This document shows, piece after piece, positions 22,265-30,932 of a DNA stretch of 64,000 bases (position 1 is the stretch's first letter; every line of letters starts with the position of its first letter). Origin of the DNA: DAOPJM01 sp035399665 (lineage in GTDB: Bacteria > Bacillota > Clostridia > Christensenellales > CAG-138); assembly GCA_035399665.1 (NCBI GenBank), contig DAOPJM010000001.1:1-64000 (forward strand). Direction: 5' to 3'. Under the pieces are notes generated by a model. It ran no database searches. It was not told the DNA's origin and was given only the letters and a program-made list of their open reading frames with translations. Both the position numbers and the translations under genes were made by a program.

Positions 22265-24079
22265 TTATACATTCAGAAGCTGCATAAACTCCTCTCCGGT
22301 GATGGTTTCCTTCTCGTAAAGATGCGAGGCAAGGCTGTCAAGCTGTGCGCGGTTAGCCTTCAGTATCTCCATCGCCTTGTCGTGTTGAGCGCGGATGAGT
22401 TCGGTGACGAGCTTATCTACCTCGGCCAAAGTCGCGGCGGAGCATGTTGCGGCAGAACCACCGGAGAGATACTTATCCTGAACGGTCTCTAAGGCGGTCA
22501 TGCCAAACCTGTCGCTCATGCCGTAGCGGGTAATCATCGATCTTGCAAGGTTCGTCGCTTGTTCTATGTCGTTTGCCGCGCCCGTGCTCATCTGATTGTA
22601 GACAAGCTCCTCGGCCGCCCTGCCGCCTGTCATTGTGGCTATGCGGTTCTCAAGCTCCTCACGGGAGACGATGTAGCGATCGCCCTCCTCAACCTGCATG
22701 GTGTATCCCAACGCGCCGGAGGTGCGAGGGATAATCGTAATTTTCTGCACAGGAGCCGAGTTGCTTTGCCGTGCCGCGACAAGAGCGTGTCCGATTTCGT
22801 GGTAGGCAACGACCCATTTCTCCTTGTCGGTGAGTATGGCGTTCTTCTTGCGATAGCCCGCGACAACAACCTCTATGCTCTCCTCAAGGTCTGACTGCTC
22901 AGCCTCGGGACGGTTCGCCCGAACCGCTCTTAGGGCGGCCTCGTTGACTATGTTGGCAAGCTCTGCGCCGGACGCGCCCGAAGCCATCCTTGCTATGCGG
23001 TTCCAGTCCACATTGTCCGCGACCTTGATTTTCTTGGCGTGTACCCTTAGTATGGCCTCGCGTCCTGCAAGGTCGGGCAGCTCAACGGGTACCCTGCGGT
23101 CGAACCTGCCGGGGCGGGTGAGCGCGGGATCAAGCGAATCGGGGCGGTTCGTGGCGGCAAGGATAATAACGCCGTTGTTGCTCTCAAAGCCGTCCATCTC
23201 GGTGAGAAGCTGGTTAAGGGTCTGTTCGCGCTCGTCGTTGCCGCCGAGTCTCACATCGCGCCTGCCGCCTATCGCGTCTATCTCATCGATAAACACGATA
23301 CAGGGCGCCTTCTCCTTGGCCTGACGGAACAGGTCACGCACCTTGGAAGCTCCCATGCCGACGAACATCTCCACAAACTCTGAGCCCGACATGGAGAAGA
23401 ACGGCACCTTGGATTCACCTGCGACAGCCTTGGCGAGCATCGTTTTGCCGGTACCCGGAGGGCCTACCAGCAGCACACCCTTGGGCATGGACGCGCCTAT
23501 CTTGCGATAGCGATCGGGGTCATGCAGGTACTCGACTATCTCGGCAAGGTTCTCCTTGGCCTCGTCCTCGCCCGCAACGTCGTCAAACCTAATGCCCTCG
23601 GTGGAAGGCACATAGACCTTTGCGTTGGAGCCACCCATGCCGAACATCATCGAGTTCGGACCTCCGCCCATCTTGCTTGTCATCTTCTTTGAGATAAAAC
23701 GCCATGCTATCGCAAAAATGGCTATGGGCAGTATCCAGTACAGTACAAAGGTAAGAATGGGAGAGGCCTCCTCGACTATCTCCGAGGAGAACTCCGCGCC
23801 GGATGCGTACAGTCTGCTGACAAATTCGGGGTCATCAATAATGCCCGTCTTGTATACCTGCTTCTCATCTTTGCCGGTAAAAAGTATCTGGTTGGTTTGC
23901 AGTTCTACCTTGCCAATCTCCTTGTTCTCGGTCATCGTTATAAACGTGCCGTAATCGACCTCTTTAATCTGAGCGCTTGAGATTAGCGGCATAATAAAGA
24001 GGTTGAACAGGAGTATGACGGCAAGAACAATCAGCGAGTAGTAAATCAGCGGTCTCTTCGAAGGCTTGACTTCATTCAT
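22265..24079 (-). CDS. ftsH: ATP-dependent zinc metalloprotease FtsH
   Basis: Membrane-anchored AAA+ protease that degrades unassembled membrane proteins and regulators. Two N-terminal helices (LIVLAVILLFNLFIMPLI and PILTFVLYWILPIAIFAIAW) flank a short external domain. The AAA module has Walker A GPPGTGKT, Walker B IVFIDEIDAIGG and the arginine-finger region NRPDSLDPALTRPGRFDRRV. The protease domain has the zinc motif HEIGH (usually HEAGH). 604 residues from ATG 24079, preceded by GAAAGGTG; an upstream GTG at 24091 is less likely. A G/M-rich linker (MGGGPNSMMFGMGG) separates helix 2 from the AAA domain. In many Firmicutes ftsH follows tilS-hpt; here it is alone with its own promoter. Confidence 0.97.
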   Translation of the reverse strand: MNEVKPSKRPLIYYSLIVLAVILLFNLFIMPLISSAQIKEVDYGTFITMTENKEIGKVELQTNQILFTGKDEKQVYKTGIIDDPEFVSRLYASGAEFSSEIVEEASPILTFVLYWILPIAIFAIAWRFISKKMTSKMGGGPNSMMFGMGGSNAKVYVPSTEGIRFDDVAGEDEAKENLAEIVEYLHDPDRYRKIGASMPKGVLLVGPPGTGKTMLAKAVAGESKVPFFSMSGSEFVEMFVGMGASKVRDLFRQAKEKAPCIVFIDEIDAIGGRRDVRLGGNDEREQTLNQLLTEMDGFESNNGVIILAATNRPDSLDPALTRPGRFDRRVPVELPDLAGREAILRVHAKKIKVADNVDWNRIARMASGASGAELANIVNEAALRAVRANRPEAEQSDLEESIEVVVAGYRKKNAILTDKEKWVVAYHEIGHALVAARQSNSAPVQKITIIPRTSGALGYTMQVEEGDRYIVSREELENRIATMTGGRAAEELVYNQMSTGAANDIEQATNLARSMITRYGMSDRFGMTALETVQDKYLSGGSAATCSAATLAEVDKLVTELIRAQHDKAMEILKANRAQLDSLASHLYEKETITGEEFMQLLNV

Positions 24080-24110
24080 ATGCTGTAACACCTTTCATTT
24101 CGATAGGAGT

Positions 24111-24139
24111 ATTATATCAATACCACTCGGACAAAACAA
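24111..24139 (-). promoter_or_regulatory. Sigma-A promoter of ftsH
   Basis: On the minus strand: TTGTTT (24139-24134), 17-bp spacer, TATAAT (24116-24111), about 31 nt before ATG 24079. Confidence 0.65.
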
Positions 24140-24216
24140 TCTCGGTATGAAACCAAATGGGGATGTTATTGTGACATTCCATGTAAATTTTCGAAACATT
24201 GAGCCGGGCAGTGAAG

Positions 24217-25587
24217 TTAAGGCTCCGTGATGATGGGCTCTTTTTTACGGCGTGTGAATATTTGCAGGAAGATGAGTATCGCCACAGAACACAGCGTCCA
24301 TGACAGCGGGAACGCCAAAAGCACAAAGGTCATGCTCTCATAGCTGCTCCAACCAAGCCAGAGGTAGACCTGACGAAACACGACATAAAACGCCACCATA
24401 AAGACCATGGCGATGGCGCTTTTACCCCTGCCGCGCAGCTCGCCCGACTTTATCTGACAGATACAGTTGAGCACCTGGAATGGAGTTATGGTGCAGATGA
24501 TAAGCGAGCCGTAATACAACACCTCGGGATCGTCGTTGAACATGCGCACAAGCGGTTCGCTGAGCAGGGTTATCGCGATTGACAGCACGGCCGTCACCAA
24601 GACCGACAGCCCTAAGGCAACCCAAACGCCCTTCTTGACGCGCTCTGGCTTGTCAGCCCCCAAATTCTGGCTTACGAAGGTGGTTGTCGCGGTCGCGAAG
24701 CTTTGCATAAGGTGTTGAATCACCATGTCGGCCCTTCGGTAGACGCTCCATCCGGCCATTGCGCCGGTACCGAAGCGGTTGACGTAGGAGAGAACGACGG
24801 TATTGGAGAGAGCGATGATGCTCTTTTGCAGACCTATGGGTACTCCGATAACACATATGGTTTTTAGTATGCTCCAGTCCACGCGAAACGACAGCAGCTC
24901 AACTCGATGAGCTTGCTCCTCACGATGCAGCATATATAAAAGCACACCGGCAGAGATGAATTGTGAGACGATGGTTGCCAAAGCCGCGCCGCCTACGCCC
25001 ATCTTGAAAACAAGAACAAAGAGCAGATCCAAGACGACGTTCAGCATTGAGCAGAGTATCAGCACATACAGCGGTCTTGTGGAGTCTCCGACGGCGCGAA
25101 GTATGCCCGAACACATATTAAACATAATAAGTCCCGACGCGCCCGCAAAGTAGATGCGCAGGTACAAAAGGGCCTGGTCAAAGGCGTCCTTGGGAGTATT
25201 CAGAAGCTGCAAAAGATAGGGAGCGCCGAAGATGCCGAGCAGGGTCAAGAGTACGCCCATGGCGAGCGTCATGACATAGGTGGATTGAACGGCGGCATGA
25301 AGCTGCTTATCGTCCTTCGCACCGAAGTAACGGGCTATTATGACTGTCGCGCCCACGCTCAATCCTGAGAAGAAGCCCACAAGCGTATTGACGGCGGTAC
25401 CCGTCGCGCCAACTGCGGCCAAAGCTTCCTTACCTACAAAGTTGCCGACTATCGCGGAATCGACCGTGTTGTAGAGCATTTGGAAAAACTCACCAACAAT
25501 AAGCGGCACCGCAAACAGCACAAGCTGCTTTACGATGCTGCCTTGGGTCATATCAATTTGCCGTTTCCCAAAGAATGTCGCTTTCAT
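24217..25587 (-). CDS. MATE-family multidrug/solute exporter
   Basis: Cation-coupled efflux protein with about 12 transmembrane helices in two related halves. The family signature QGSIVKQLVLFAVPLIVGEF near the start and LYNTVDSAIVGNFVG, AAVGATGTAVNTL are typical of the DinF/NorM-like branch; 456 residues is a usual length. The substrate is unknown. I start at ATG 25587, next to AGGTGGG; a GTG at 25593 is also possible. The promoter at 25605-25633 places the transcription start only about 10 nt before this ATG. It is separated from the M20 peptidase gene by a terminator. Confidence 0.9.
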   Translation of the reverse strand: MKATFFGKRQIDMTQGSIVKQLVLFAVPLIVGEFFQMLYNTVDSAIVGNFVGKEALAAVGATGTAVNTLVGFFSGLSVGATVIIARYFGAKDDKQLHAAVQSTYVMTLAMGVLLTLLGIFGAPYLLQLLNTPKDAFDQALLYLRIYFAGASGLIMFNMCSGILRAVGDSTRPLYVLILCSMLNVVLDLLFVLVFKMGVGGAALATIVSQFISAGVLLYMLHREEQAHRVELLSFRVDWSILKTICVIGVPIGLQKSIIALSNTVVLSYVNRFGTGAMAGWSVYRRADMVIQHLMQSFATATTTFVSQNLGADKPERVKKGVWVALGLSVLVTAVLSIAITLLSEPLVRMFNDDPEVLYYGSLIICTITPFQVLNCICQIKSGELRGRGKSAIAMVFMVAFYVVFRQVYLWLGWSSYESMTFVLLAFPLSWTLCSVAILIFLQIFTRRKKEPIITEP

Positions 25588-25604
25588 GCCCACCTACGCC
25601 CACG

Positions 25605-25633
25605 AGTATAGCATAGCCGCAGGGATAAAGCAA
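25605..25633 (-). promoter_or_regulatory. Sigma-A promoter of the MATE gene, very short leader
   Basis: On the minus strand: TTGCTT (25633-25628), 17-bp spacer, TATACT (25610-25605), 17 nt to ATG 25587. Confidence 0.6.
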
Positions 25634-25681
25634 AGGTTTATAGTAAATATAACTTATCGCGCCCATCACGGCATGTTCGAC

Positions 25682-25715
25682 AAAAAACCGCCAAAGGTAT
25701 AAAGCCCTTGGACGG
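25682..25715 (-). terminator. Terminator of the second peptide transport operon
   Basis: Minus strand: CCGTCCAAGG pairs with CCTTTGGCGG (one internal mismatch), followed by six T. Separates the M20 peptidase gene from the MATE gene. Confidence 0.8.
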
Positions 25716-25739
25716 TTCATCAGAGTTTCGCTTCTTTGC

Positions 25740-26954
25740 TTATTCTCCGCAAAAGTCAACGGCGGTGCGGATATACACCTTGCAGGCTGTGGCAAGCTCG
25801 TCAATCGGAAGGTACTCGCGTACGGAGTGGCTTGAGCCCATGTCACCGGGGCCAAAGATGACCGAGGGGATATGCGCGTAATGTGAGAACAGCCCCGCGT
25901 CCGTCCAGCATCGGCAGGGGACGAAGCTTGCGTTCTCGCCCGAAACCTCCGTGAGCGCGCCAAGCGCGGCTTTGCAAAGCGGATGCTCAGGCGGGGTGAA
26001 GAAGCCCGTATGCACGAAGCCTTCACACATTACGCTGTTATCCACAACGCTCATCCTGCACGTAAAATCGGGATCCTTCGCGGACAGTCTGTCAAGAATG
26101 CTTTGAAGCTCGCTGGTCATGCCCTCATAGCTTTCCAACCCGGGCAGGAATCTGCGGTCGAGCATGACCTGACATTCACCCGCGACCGTTGAAAGCTGTG
26201 TGCCGCCCTTTATAACACCAATGTTAATGGTGGACTTGCCTATCGCGGGCAAAAACCTGCGGTCAAGCTTCGGACGAAGCTCGCTTTCTATCGCGTTGAT
26301 GAACTCCACCGCTTTTAGTATGGCGTTGACGCCCTTGTCCTGTGACGCGCCATGCACGGTAAGCCCCGTAAAGTCGAAGCTGAACCACTCAAGCCCCTTT
26401 TGGGCGTTGAAGATATGCTTCATGCCGGTAGGCTCACCCACTATGCATCCGTCCGCTTTGATACCGCTCTTTATGAGATCGACCGCGCCTATGCTGCGTT
26501 CCTCCTCATCGGCAACGCCGGTAAAGACCAAGTCGCCCCTGAGCTTTACGCCGCTTCGCTTTAGCGCGATAAGCGCGCCCGCCATGGCGCAAAGCGGGCC
26601 TTTCATGTCCGAGACGCCGCGCCCCATAACCCTGTCGCCCACGATAACGGGGTCTGTGGCGCAGTCCATGCCATAGGGCGGGACGGTGTCCATATGACCG
26701 TTGAGCATAAGGGTCTTGCCGCCGCCGATTCCGTTAAGACGCGCAGCAATGTTGTACCTGCCCCCTCCAAGGGCGATTATTTCGTGTTCTATTCCCTCCG
26801 CGGCAAAGAGCGCGGCAAGGTATTCCGACACCCTTTGTTCCTGATTGGGCAAACCGAAATAGGACGGCAGACGAACCAATTCCATAGTGTGCCGCAGCAG
26901 CTCGTCAGAGCTGACCAAAGCGGCCGCGGCGTCATAAGCGTTTCTCAAGACCAT
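25740..26954 (-). CDS. M20-family metallopeptidase (ArgE/DapE/dipeptidase type)
   Basis: Zinc-dependent exopeptidase or deacylase. 404 residues with the catalytic-domain ligand series NGHMDTVPP (His), GVSDMKGPL (bridging Asp), VADEEERS (general base Glu and ligand), IVGEPTG, and a dimerisation domain starting near GLEWFSFDFTGLTVHG. The last His ligand lies near GSSHSVREYLP. ATG 26954 follows TTGGAGGA. It is the last gene of the second peptide operon, 35 bp after the OppF-like ATPase. The likely job is cleavage of imported peptides or N-acyl amino acids, but the exact substrate is not determinable. Confidence 0.9.
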   Translation of the reverse strand: MVLRNAYDAAAALVSSDELLRHTMELVRLPSYFGLPNQEQRVSEYLAALFAAEGIEHEIIALGGGRYNIAARLNGIGGGKTLMLNGHMDTVPPYGMDCATDPVIVGDRVMGRGVSDMKGPLCAMAGALIALKRSGVKLRGDLVFTGVADEEERSIGAVDLIKSGIKADGCIVGEPTGMKHIFNAQKGLEWFSFDFTGLTVHGASQDKGVNAILKAVEFINAIESELRPKLDRRFLPAIGKSTINIGVIKGGTQLSTVAGECQVMLDRRFLPGLESYEGMTSELQSILDRLSAKDPDFTCRMSVVDNSVMCEGFVHTGFFTPPEHPLCKAALGALTEVSGENASFVPCRCWTDAGLFSHYAHIPSVIFGPGDMGSSHSVREYLPIDELATACKVYIRTAVDFCGE

Positions 26955-26989
26955 TCCTCCAATTCACAGCTTGATGTAAATTAAGCAGA

Positions 26990-28003
26990 CTATATCTCGC
27001 CTGCCCTGTGGCACGCAACCTTGTGTCCCTTCTCCACCTCGACAAGGGCAGGCTCGTCTTCTGTGCAGCGGTCACAGCGATACTTGCAGCGGGAGGAGAA
27101 CTTGCAGCCCGAGATCTTGGCGGCGGCGTTGGGGGTTTCGCCCTCCAAGATGTTTCGCTTCTCATGGCGGGTCTTGCCCGGAACGGGCATGATGTCCAAG
27201 AGAGCCTTGGTGTAGGGATGCAGACCATGCTTGATAATGGCGTCGGCGGAGCCTATCTCCATAAGCTTGCCCAAGTACATTATGGCAATGCTGTCGGAGA
27301 TAAGCCACGCGAGCGAGAGATCATGTGTGATAAAGAGGTAGGCAATGCCGTTCCTGTCGCGCTGCTCCAGCATGAGCTTTATTATCCCCGTTCGTATCGA
27401 AGCGTCAAGCATGGAAACGGGTTCGTCCGCCACGATGAACTTGGGTCCGAGTATCAGCGAGCCTGCGATGGCGACACGCTGACGCTGCCCGCCGGAAAGC
27501 TCGTAAGGATAGCGGTAGAAATAGTCCTCGGCGGGTATCAGTCCCGCGTTTTCAAGCGCCGCCTTAATCCTTGCGCCGCGATCCTTCAAGTCATGCGTGA
27601 TGTGGTTCACATCCAAGGGTTCGCCCACTATGTCCACGATGTATTGACGCGGGTTCAGCGATTGGTAGGGGTCCTGGTATATCATTTGTGCGCCGAGACG
27701 GAACCGCCTTAGCTCCTCGGCGCTTATGCCTATGGGCTTGCCGTCAAACAGCACCTGCCCGCCCGCGGAGGGAATGAGCTTTAGAATGGCCTTGCCCGTG
27801 GTGGTTTTTCCGGAGCCGGATTCACCGACGAGCGACAGTATCTCACCCCTGTCAAGGTTGAAGCTCACGCCGTCAACCGCCTTTAGTATGCGGCGTTCGG
27901 TGAACATGGGCGCCTTTAGCAGAAATTGCACCTTTAAGTCCTTGACCTGAAGCAGGGGGGCTTCGGCTGTATGCGTATCATTCCGTTTTACATCATGTTC
28001 CAT
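26990..28003 (-). CDS. oppF: Peptide ABC transporter ATPase, OppF/DppF type
   Basis: ATPase subunit of the second peptide importer. Walker A GESGSGKTT, Q-loop IYQDPYQSLNPRQY, signature LSGGQRQRVAIAG, Walker B FIVADEPVSMLDAS. The C-terminal oligopeptide extension carries HPYTKALLDIMP and four cysteines (CKFSSRCKYRCDRC), the pattern that forms an iron-sulfur site in some Dpp/Opp ATPases. 337 residues from ATG 28003 with GGAGGCCTGACC upstream; starts 2 bp after the OppD-like gene. Confidence 0.93.
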   Translation of the reverse strand: MEHDVKRNDTHTAEAPLLQVKDLKVQFLLKAPMFTERRILKAVDGVSFNLDRGEILSLVGESGSGKTTTGKAILKLIPSAGGQVLFDGKPIGISAEELRRFRLGAQMIYQDPYQSLNPRQYIVDIVGEPLDVNHITHDLKDRGARIKAALENAGLIPAEDYFYRYPYELSGGQRQRVAIAGSLILGPKFIVADEPVSMLDASIRTGIIKLMLEQRDRNGIAYLFITHDLSLAWLISDSIAIMYLGKLMEIGSADAIIKHGLHPYTKALLDIMPVPGKTRHEKRNILEGETPNAAAKISGCKFSSRCKYRCDRCTEDEPALVEVEKGHKVACHRAGEI

Positions 28004-28005
28004 GG

Positions 28006-28962
28006 TCAGGCCTCCGTTCTGTGACAAGCCACGAAATGCTTTTCGCCTACCCGGATGAGCGGCGGACATTCACTGACGCAGCTGTCTGTCGCACAGTCGC
28101 AGCGCGGGCAGAAAAGACAGCCACAAGGCGGGTTTATGAGGTTCGGCGGGTAACCGGGAATGCCGCTTGGGATGCTCCTGTCGGCGTTGATGTTGGGGAA
28201 GCACCCAATGAGCCTTTTTGTATAGGGGTGCATTGCGTTGTTGAAGATGTCGTCCACCGTGCCTATCTCGGCTATCTTGCCCGCGTACATGACCGCGATG
28301 CGGTCACAGGTCTCACCCAGTATTGACAGGTCGTGTGTAATCAGTATCATTCCCATGTTGGATTCGCGTCTGAGTCCCTCCAACAGCTCCAATATCTGAG
28401 CCTGAATCATGACGTCCAAGGCCGTCGTCGGTTCGTCGCCTATGACGAGCTTCGCGTTGCAGGCAAGCGCCATGGCTATCATTGCGCGCTGCTTCATGCC
28501 GCCTGAAAATTCATGCGGGTATTGCTTGATGCGAGCGCGGGGTATGCCCACGCGCTCAAAGAGATCGCCCGCCCGCTCCATGGCGTCGGCTTGGCTCAAG
28601 CCCTCATGCAGTACTATGGCCTCGGCAATCTGCCACCCAACGCGCTTGACGGGGTTGAAGGCGTTCATCGCGCCTTGGAATATCATTGAGACGTCCTTCC
28701 AACGATGCGATAGTATAGCCTTTTCATCAAGGGCGGTGTAGTCTATGCCATCCACCAGTATTGTGCCGCTCTTGATATAGCCTTCCTTCGGGAGAAGCTT
28801 GCTTATCGAGAGCGCGCTTGTAGTCTTGCCGCAGCCGCTCTCACCGACAAGCCCTAAGCATTCGCCGTAATCGAGGTCGAAGCTCACGCCGTCAACGGCT
28901 CTAAACTCGCCCTTCGAGGTGTGGAACCATGTGTGCAGATCCTTTACTTCCAACAGCTTCAT
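28006..28962 (-). CDS. oppD: Peptide ABC transporter ATPase, OppD/DppD type
   Basis: First ATPase of the second importer. Walker A GESGCGKTT, Q-loop IFQGAMNAFNPVKR, signature FSGGMKQRAMIAMAL, Walker B LVIGDEPTTALDV. The C-terminus HPYTKRLIGCFPNI is followed by a cysteine cluster (CGCLFCPRCDCATDSC). I choose ATG 28962 (MKLLEVKD) because GAGGTG lies six bases upstream; ATG 28968 and GTG 28971 overlap the previous stop and are alternatives. It is separate from OppF, unlike the fused ATPase of the first operon. Confidence 0.92.
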   Translation of the reverse strand: MKLLEVKDLHTWFHTSKGEFRAVDGVSFDLDYGECLGLVGESGCGKTTSALSISKLLPKEGYIKSGTILVDGIDYTALDEKAILSHRWKDVSMIFQGAMNAFNPVKRVGWQIAEAIVLHEGLSQADAMERAGDLFERVGIPRARIKQYPHEFSGGMKQRAMIAMALACNAKLVIGDEPTTALDVMIQAQILELLEGLRRESNMGMILITHDLSILGETCDRIAVMYAGKIAEIGTVDDIFNNAMHPYTKRLIGCFPNINADRSIPSGIPGYPPNLINPPCGCLFCPRCDCATDSCVSECPPLIRVGEKHFVACHRTEA

Positions 28963-28967
28963 GCTCA

Positions 28968-29870
28968 TCACCTCGTTTTCAGCTTGGGATTTAGTATCTC
29001 ATCAAAGGCGTAACCCATGAGGGTGAAGCCCAAGGCGACAAGAACCACGCAGGCGCCGGGAATGATGTAGCACCACCATGCGCCAACGGACATAGCTCCG
29101 GAGGAAGCGTCGCTGAGCATCATGCCCCAGCTCGGCCGCGAGGGATCGCCCAAGCCCAAGAAGGCAAGGGAGGTCTCGGTCAGTATAGAGCCTGAGATTA
29201 TCAGTATCGCTTCGGAGAACACGAGCGGGAACACATTTGGCAGTATGTGCCTGAACATGATGTGCCACTTGCCCGCGCCTATCGAGATAGTGCGTTCAAC
29301 GTACTGCTGCTCCTTGACCGAAAGAGTTTGAGAGCGAATGATACGCGCCGTGCTTGACCAACCCGTAAGTCCGATAACAAGTATGATATTCCATATGCTG
29401 TTCTTGTCGAACAGCGCGGCAAGCACCATGCAGAACGGAAGCCAAGGCAGCACAAGAAAGAAGTCCGTGACGCGCATGAGCAGGTTATCCACGAAGCCTC
29501 CGACATAGCCGGAGACAATGCCGATGAGCGTGCCGAGTATCATGGTGATAAGCGTTGCCGATATGCCGACAAACAGGGACACCCTTGCGCCGCTCATGAG
29601 GTTGGCAAGGACGTCGCGCCCCAAGCTGTCTGTACCCAAGAGGTGTTCCCAAGAGGGCGAGTTATATTTAGATTCCACCGTCTCACCGTTTATGGTCGGG
29701 TCGAAGGGCATAATCATGGGACCGAACACGGCCATGAGTATGAAGAATGCTATAATGATTACACCCGCAAGCGCCATACGGTTGCCTACGACCTGCTTGA
29801 CAAACATTCCGAATTTGCGGCGGCGCAGGGTGCGGCGGAGAGCTCTGCTGTTCCTCTTTGCGTTTTCCAT
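28968..29870 (-). CDS. oppC: Peptide ABC transporter permease, OppC/DppC type
   Basis: 300 residues. A basic N-terminal tail (RRTLRRRKFG) and a first helix (ALAGVIIIAFFILMAVFGPMI) precede the exported WEHLLGTDSLGRDVLANLMSGARVS. The EAA contact loop is KEQQYVERTISIGAGKWHIMFRHILPN, then the conserved ETSLAFLGLGDPSRPSWGMML. It overlaps the ATPase gene region by its stop and lies 13 bp after OppB. Confidence 0.93.
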   Translation of the reverse strand: MENAKRNSRALRRTLRRRKFGMFVKQVVGNRMALAGVIIIAFFILMAVFGPMIMPFDPTINGETVESKYNSPSWEHLLGTDSLGRDVLANLMSGARVSLFVGISATLITMILGTLIGIVSGYVGGFVDNLLMRVTDFFLVLPWLPFCMVLAALFDKNSIWNIILVIGLTGWSSTARIIRSQTLSVKEQQYVERTISIGAGKWHIMFRHILPNVFPLVFSEAILIISGSILTETSLAFLGLGDPSRPSWGMMLSDASSGAMSVGAWWCYIIPGACVVLVALGFTLMGYAFDEILNPKLKTR

Positions 29871-29883
29871 ATACTATGCCCTC

Positions 29884-30852
29884 CTAATCCTTAACACGCG
29901 GGTCGATGAAACCGTAGAGTATATCCATGAGGAAGTTTGCAAGGATGATAGCTACGGTCGAAATGAGGAAGCAGCCCTGAAGCACGGGGTAGTCCCTGGC
30001 GTTTAGGGCCTTATACATCAACATGCCCAGTCCGGGCCATGAGAAAAGCGTTTCAAGCTGAATCGCACCTCCAAATACCACCGAGAGGTTCAACGCGATG
30101 ATGGTTGACATAGGCAGCATGGCGTTGGGGGCGGCGTGTTTGAAAAGTATGTACCGCGTGGAGAAGCCCTTGGCCCTCGCGGTTGTGATGTAATCCTCGG
30201 TGAGTATGTCTATCATGGTACTGCGCATGGTTATGGCGTAGCTTCCGACCATGACAAGCCCCATGCACAGCATTGGCAAGGTCATGTGCTTGAGGTAGTC
30301 GGCGACAAGCTTCATGCCGTGGTACGCTGTGCCGGCGGTTTTGACGCCCGAGGCGGGGAACCAGCCAAGCCCCGAACAGAATATAAAGATAAGCACCATC
30401 GCAAACCAGAATGTCGGCATGGAGTACAGCGCGAGCGACGCGGACAACAGTCCCGTATCCAAGGGCCTTCCGCGCTTATAGGCGCAGACTACGCCGATGA
30501 ACATCCCAAGAAGGATTGCAAGTATCTCCGCGCACACCAGCAGTATTACGGTGTTTGGAATCCTGCTCCAGATTATGTCCGCAACCCTTTGATGTCCGTC
30601 ATAGGAGTTGTAAGCCGTGCCAAGATCCCCGCTGAACATACTCTTTAGGTAGCTTGCGTACTGTTCGTACCAGGGCTTGTTAACTCCGGATTCCTCGATG
30701 ATTCTGTCCTTGACCTCCTGAGAGGCTGTACTCTTTTGAAGGCGAGTCTCGATATCACCGGGCATGAGACGGAAGAGAAAGAAGTTGAACGTAATAACTA
30801 TGAAAATGGTAATGCATACGAACAGCAGCCTTTTGAGTATTCGTTTAACCAA
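29884..30852 (-). CDS. oppB: Peptide ABC transporter permease, OppB/DppB type
   Basis: 322 residues beginning MVKRILKRLLFVCITIFIVITFNFFLFRLMPGD, the standard OppB/DppB N-terminus. After the periplasmic-type loop (PWYEQYASYLKSMFSGDLGTAYNSY) come five helices, the EAA loop DYITTARAKGFSTRYILFKHAAPNAMLP and the C-terminal ETLFSWPGLGMLMYKAL. ATG 30852 follows a G-rich site. The upstream hairpin separates it from its binding-protein gene. Confidence 0.93.
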   Translation of the reverse strand: MVKRILKRLLFVCITIFIVITFNFFLFRLMPGDIETRLQKSTASQEVKDRIIEESGVNKPWYEQYASYLKSMFSGDLGTAYNSYDGHQRVADIIWSRIPNTVILLVCAEILAILLGMFIGVVCAYKRGRPLDTGLLSASLALYSMPTFWFAMVLIFIFCSGLGWFPASGVKTAGTAYHGMKLVADYLKHMTLPMLCMGLVMVGSYAITMRSTMIDILTEDYITTARAKGFSTRYILFKHAAPNAMLPMSTIIALNLSVVFGGAIQLETLFSWPGLGMLMYKALNARDYPVLQGCFLISTVAIILANFLMDILYGFIDPRVKD

Positions 30853-30881
30853 AGCCCATCACCCCCTTTATAAATAGTGAT

Positions 30882-30914
30882 GTGCGCCATGGTTCAAAGA
30901 TGACCATGGCGCAC
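30882..30914 (-). terminator. Intercistronic hairpin between the second binding-protein gene and its permeases
   Basis: Perfect 12-bp stem: GTGCGCCATGGT (30882-30893 on the plus strand) with ACCATGGCGCAC (30903-30914), 9-nt loop, no strong T run. Placed as in the first operon, so likely a leaky terminator or 3' stabiliser. Confidence 0.65.
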
Positions 30915-30932
30915 GCGCTCTTAGCTTAAGCT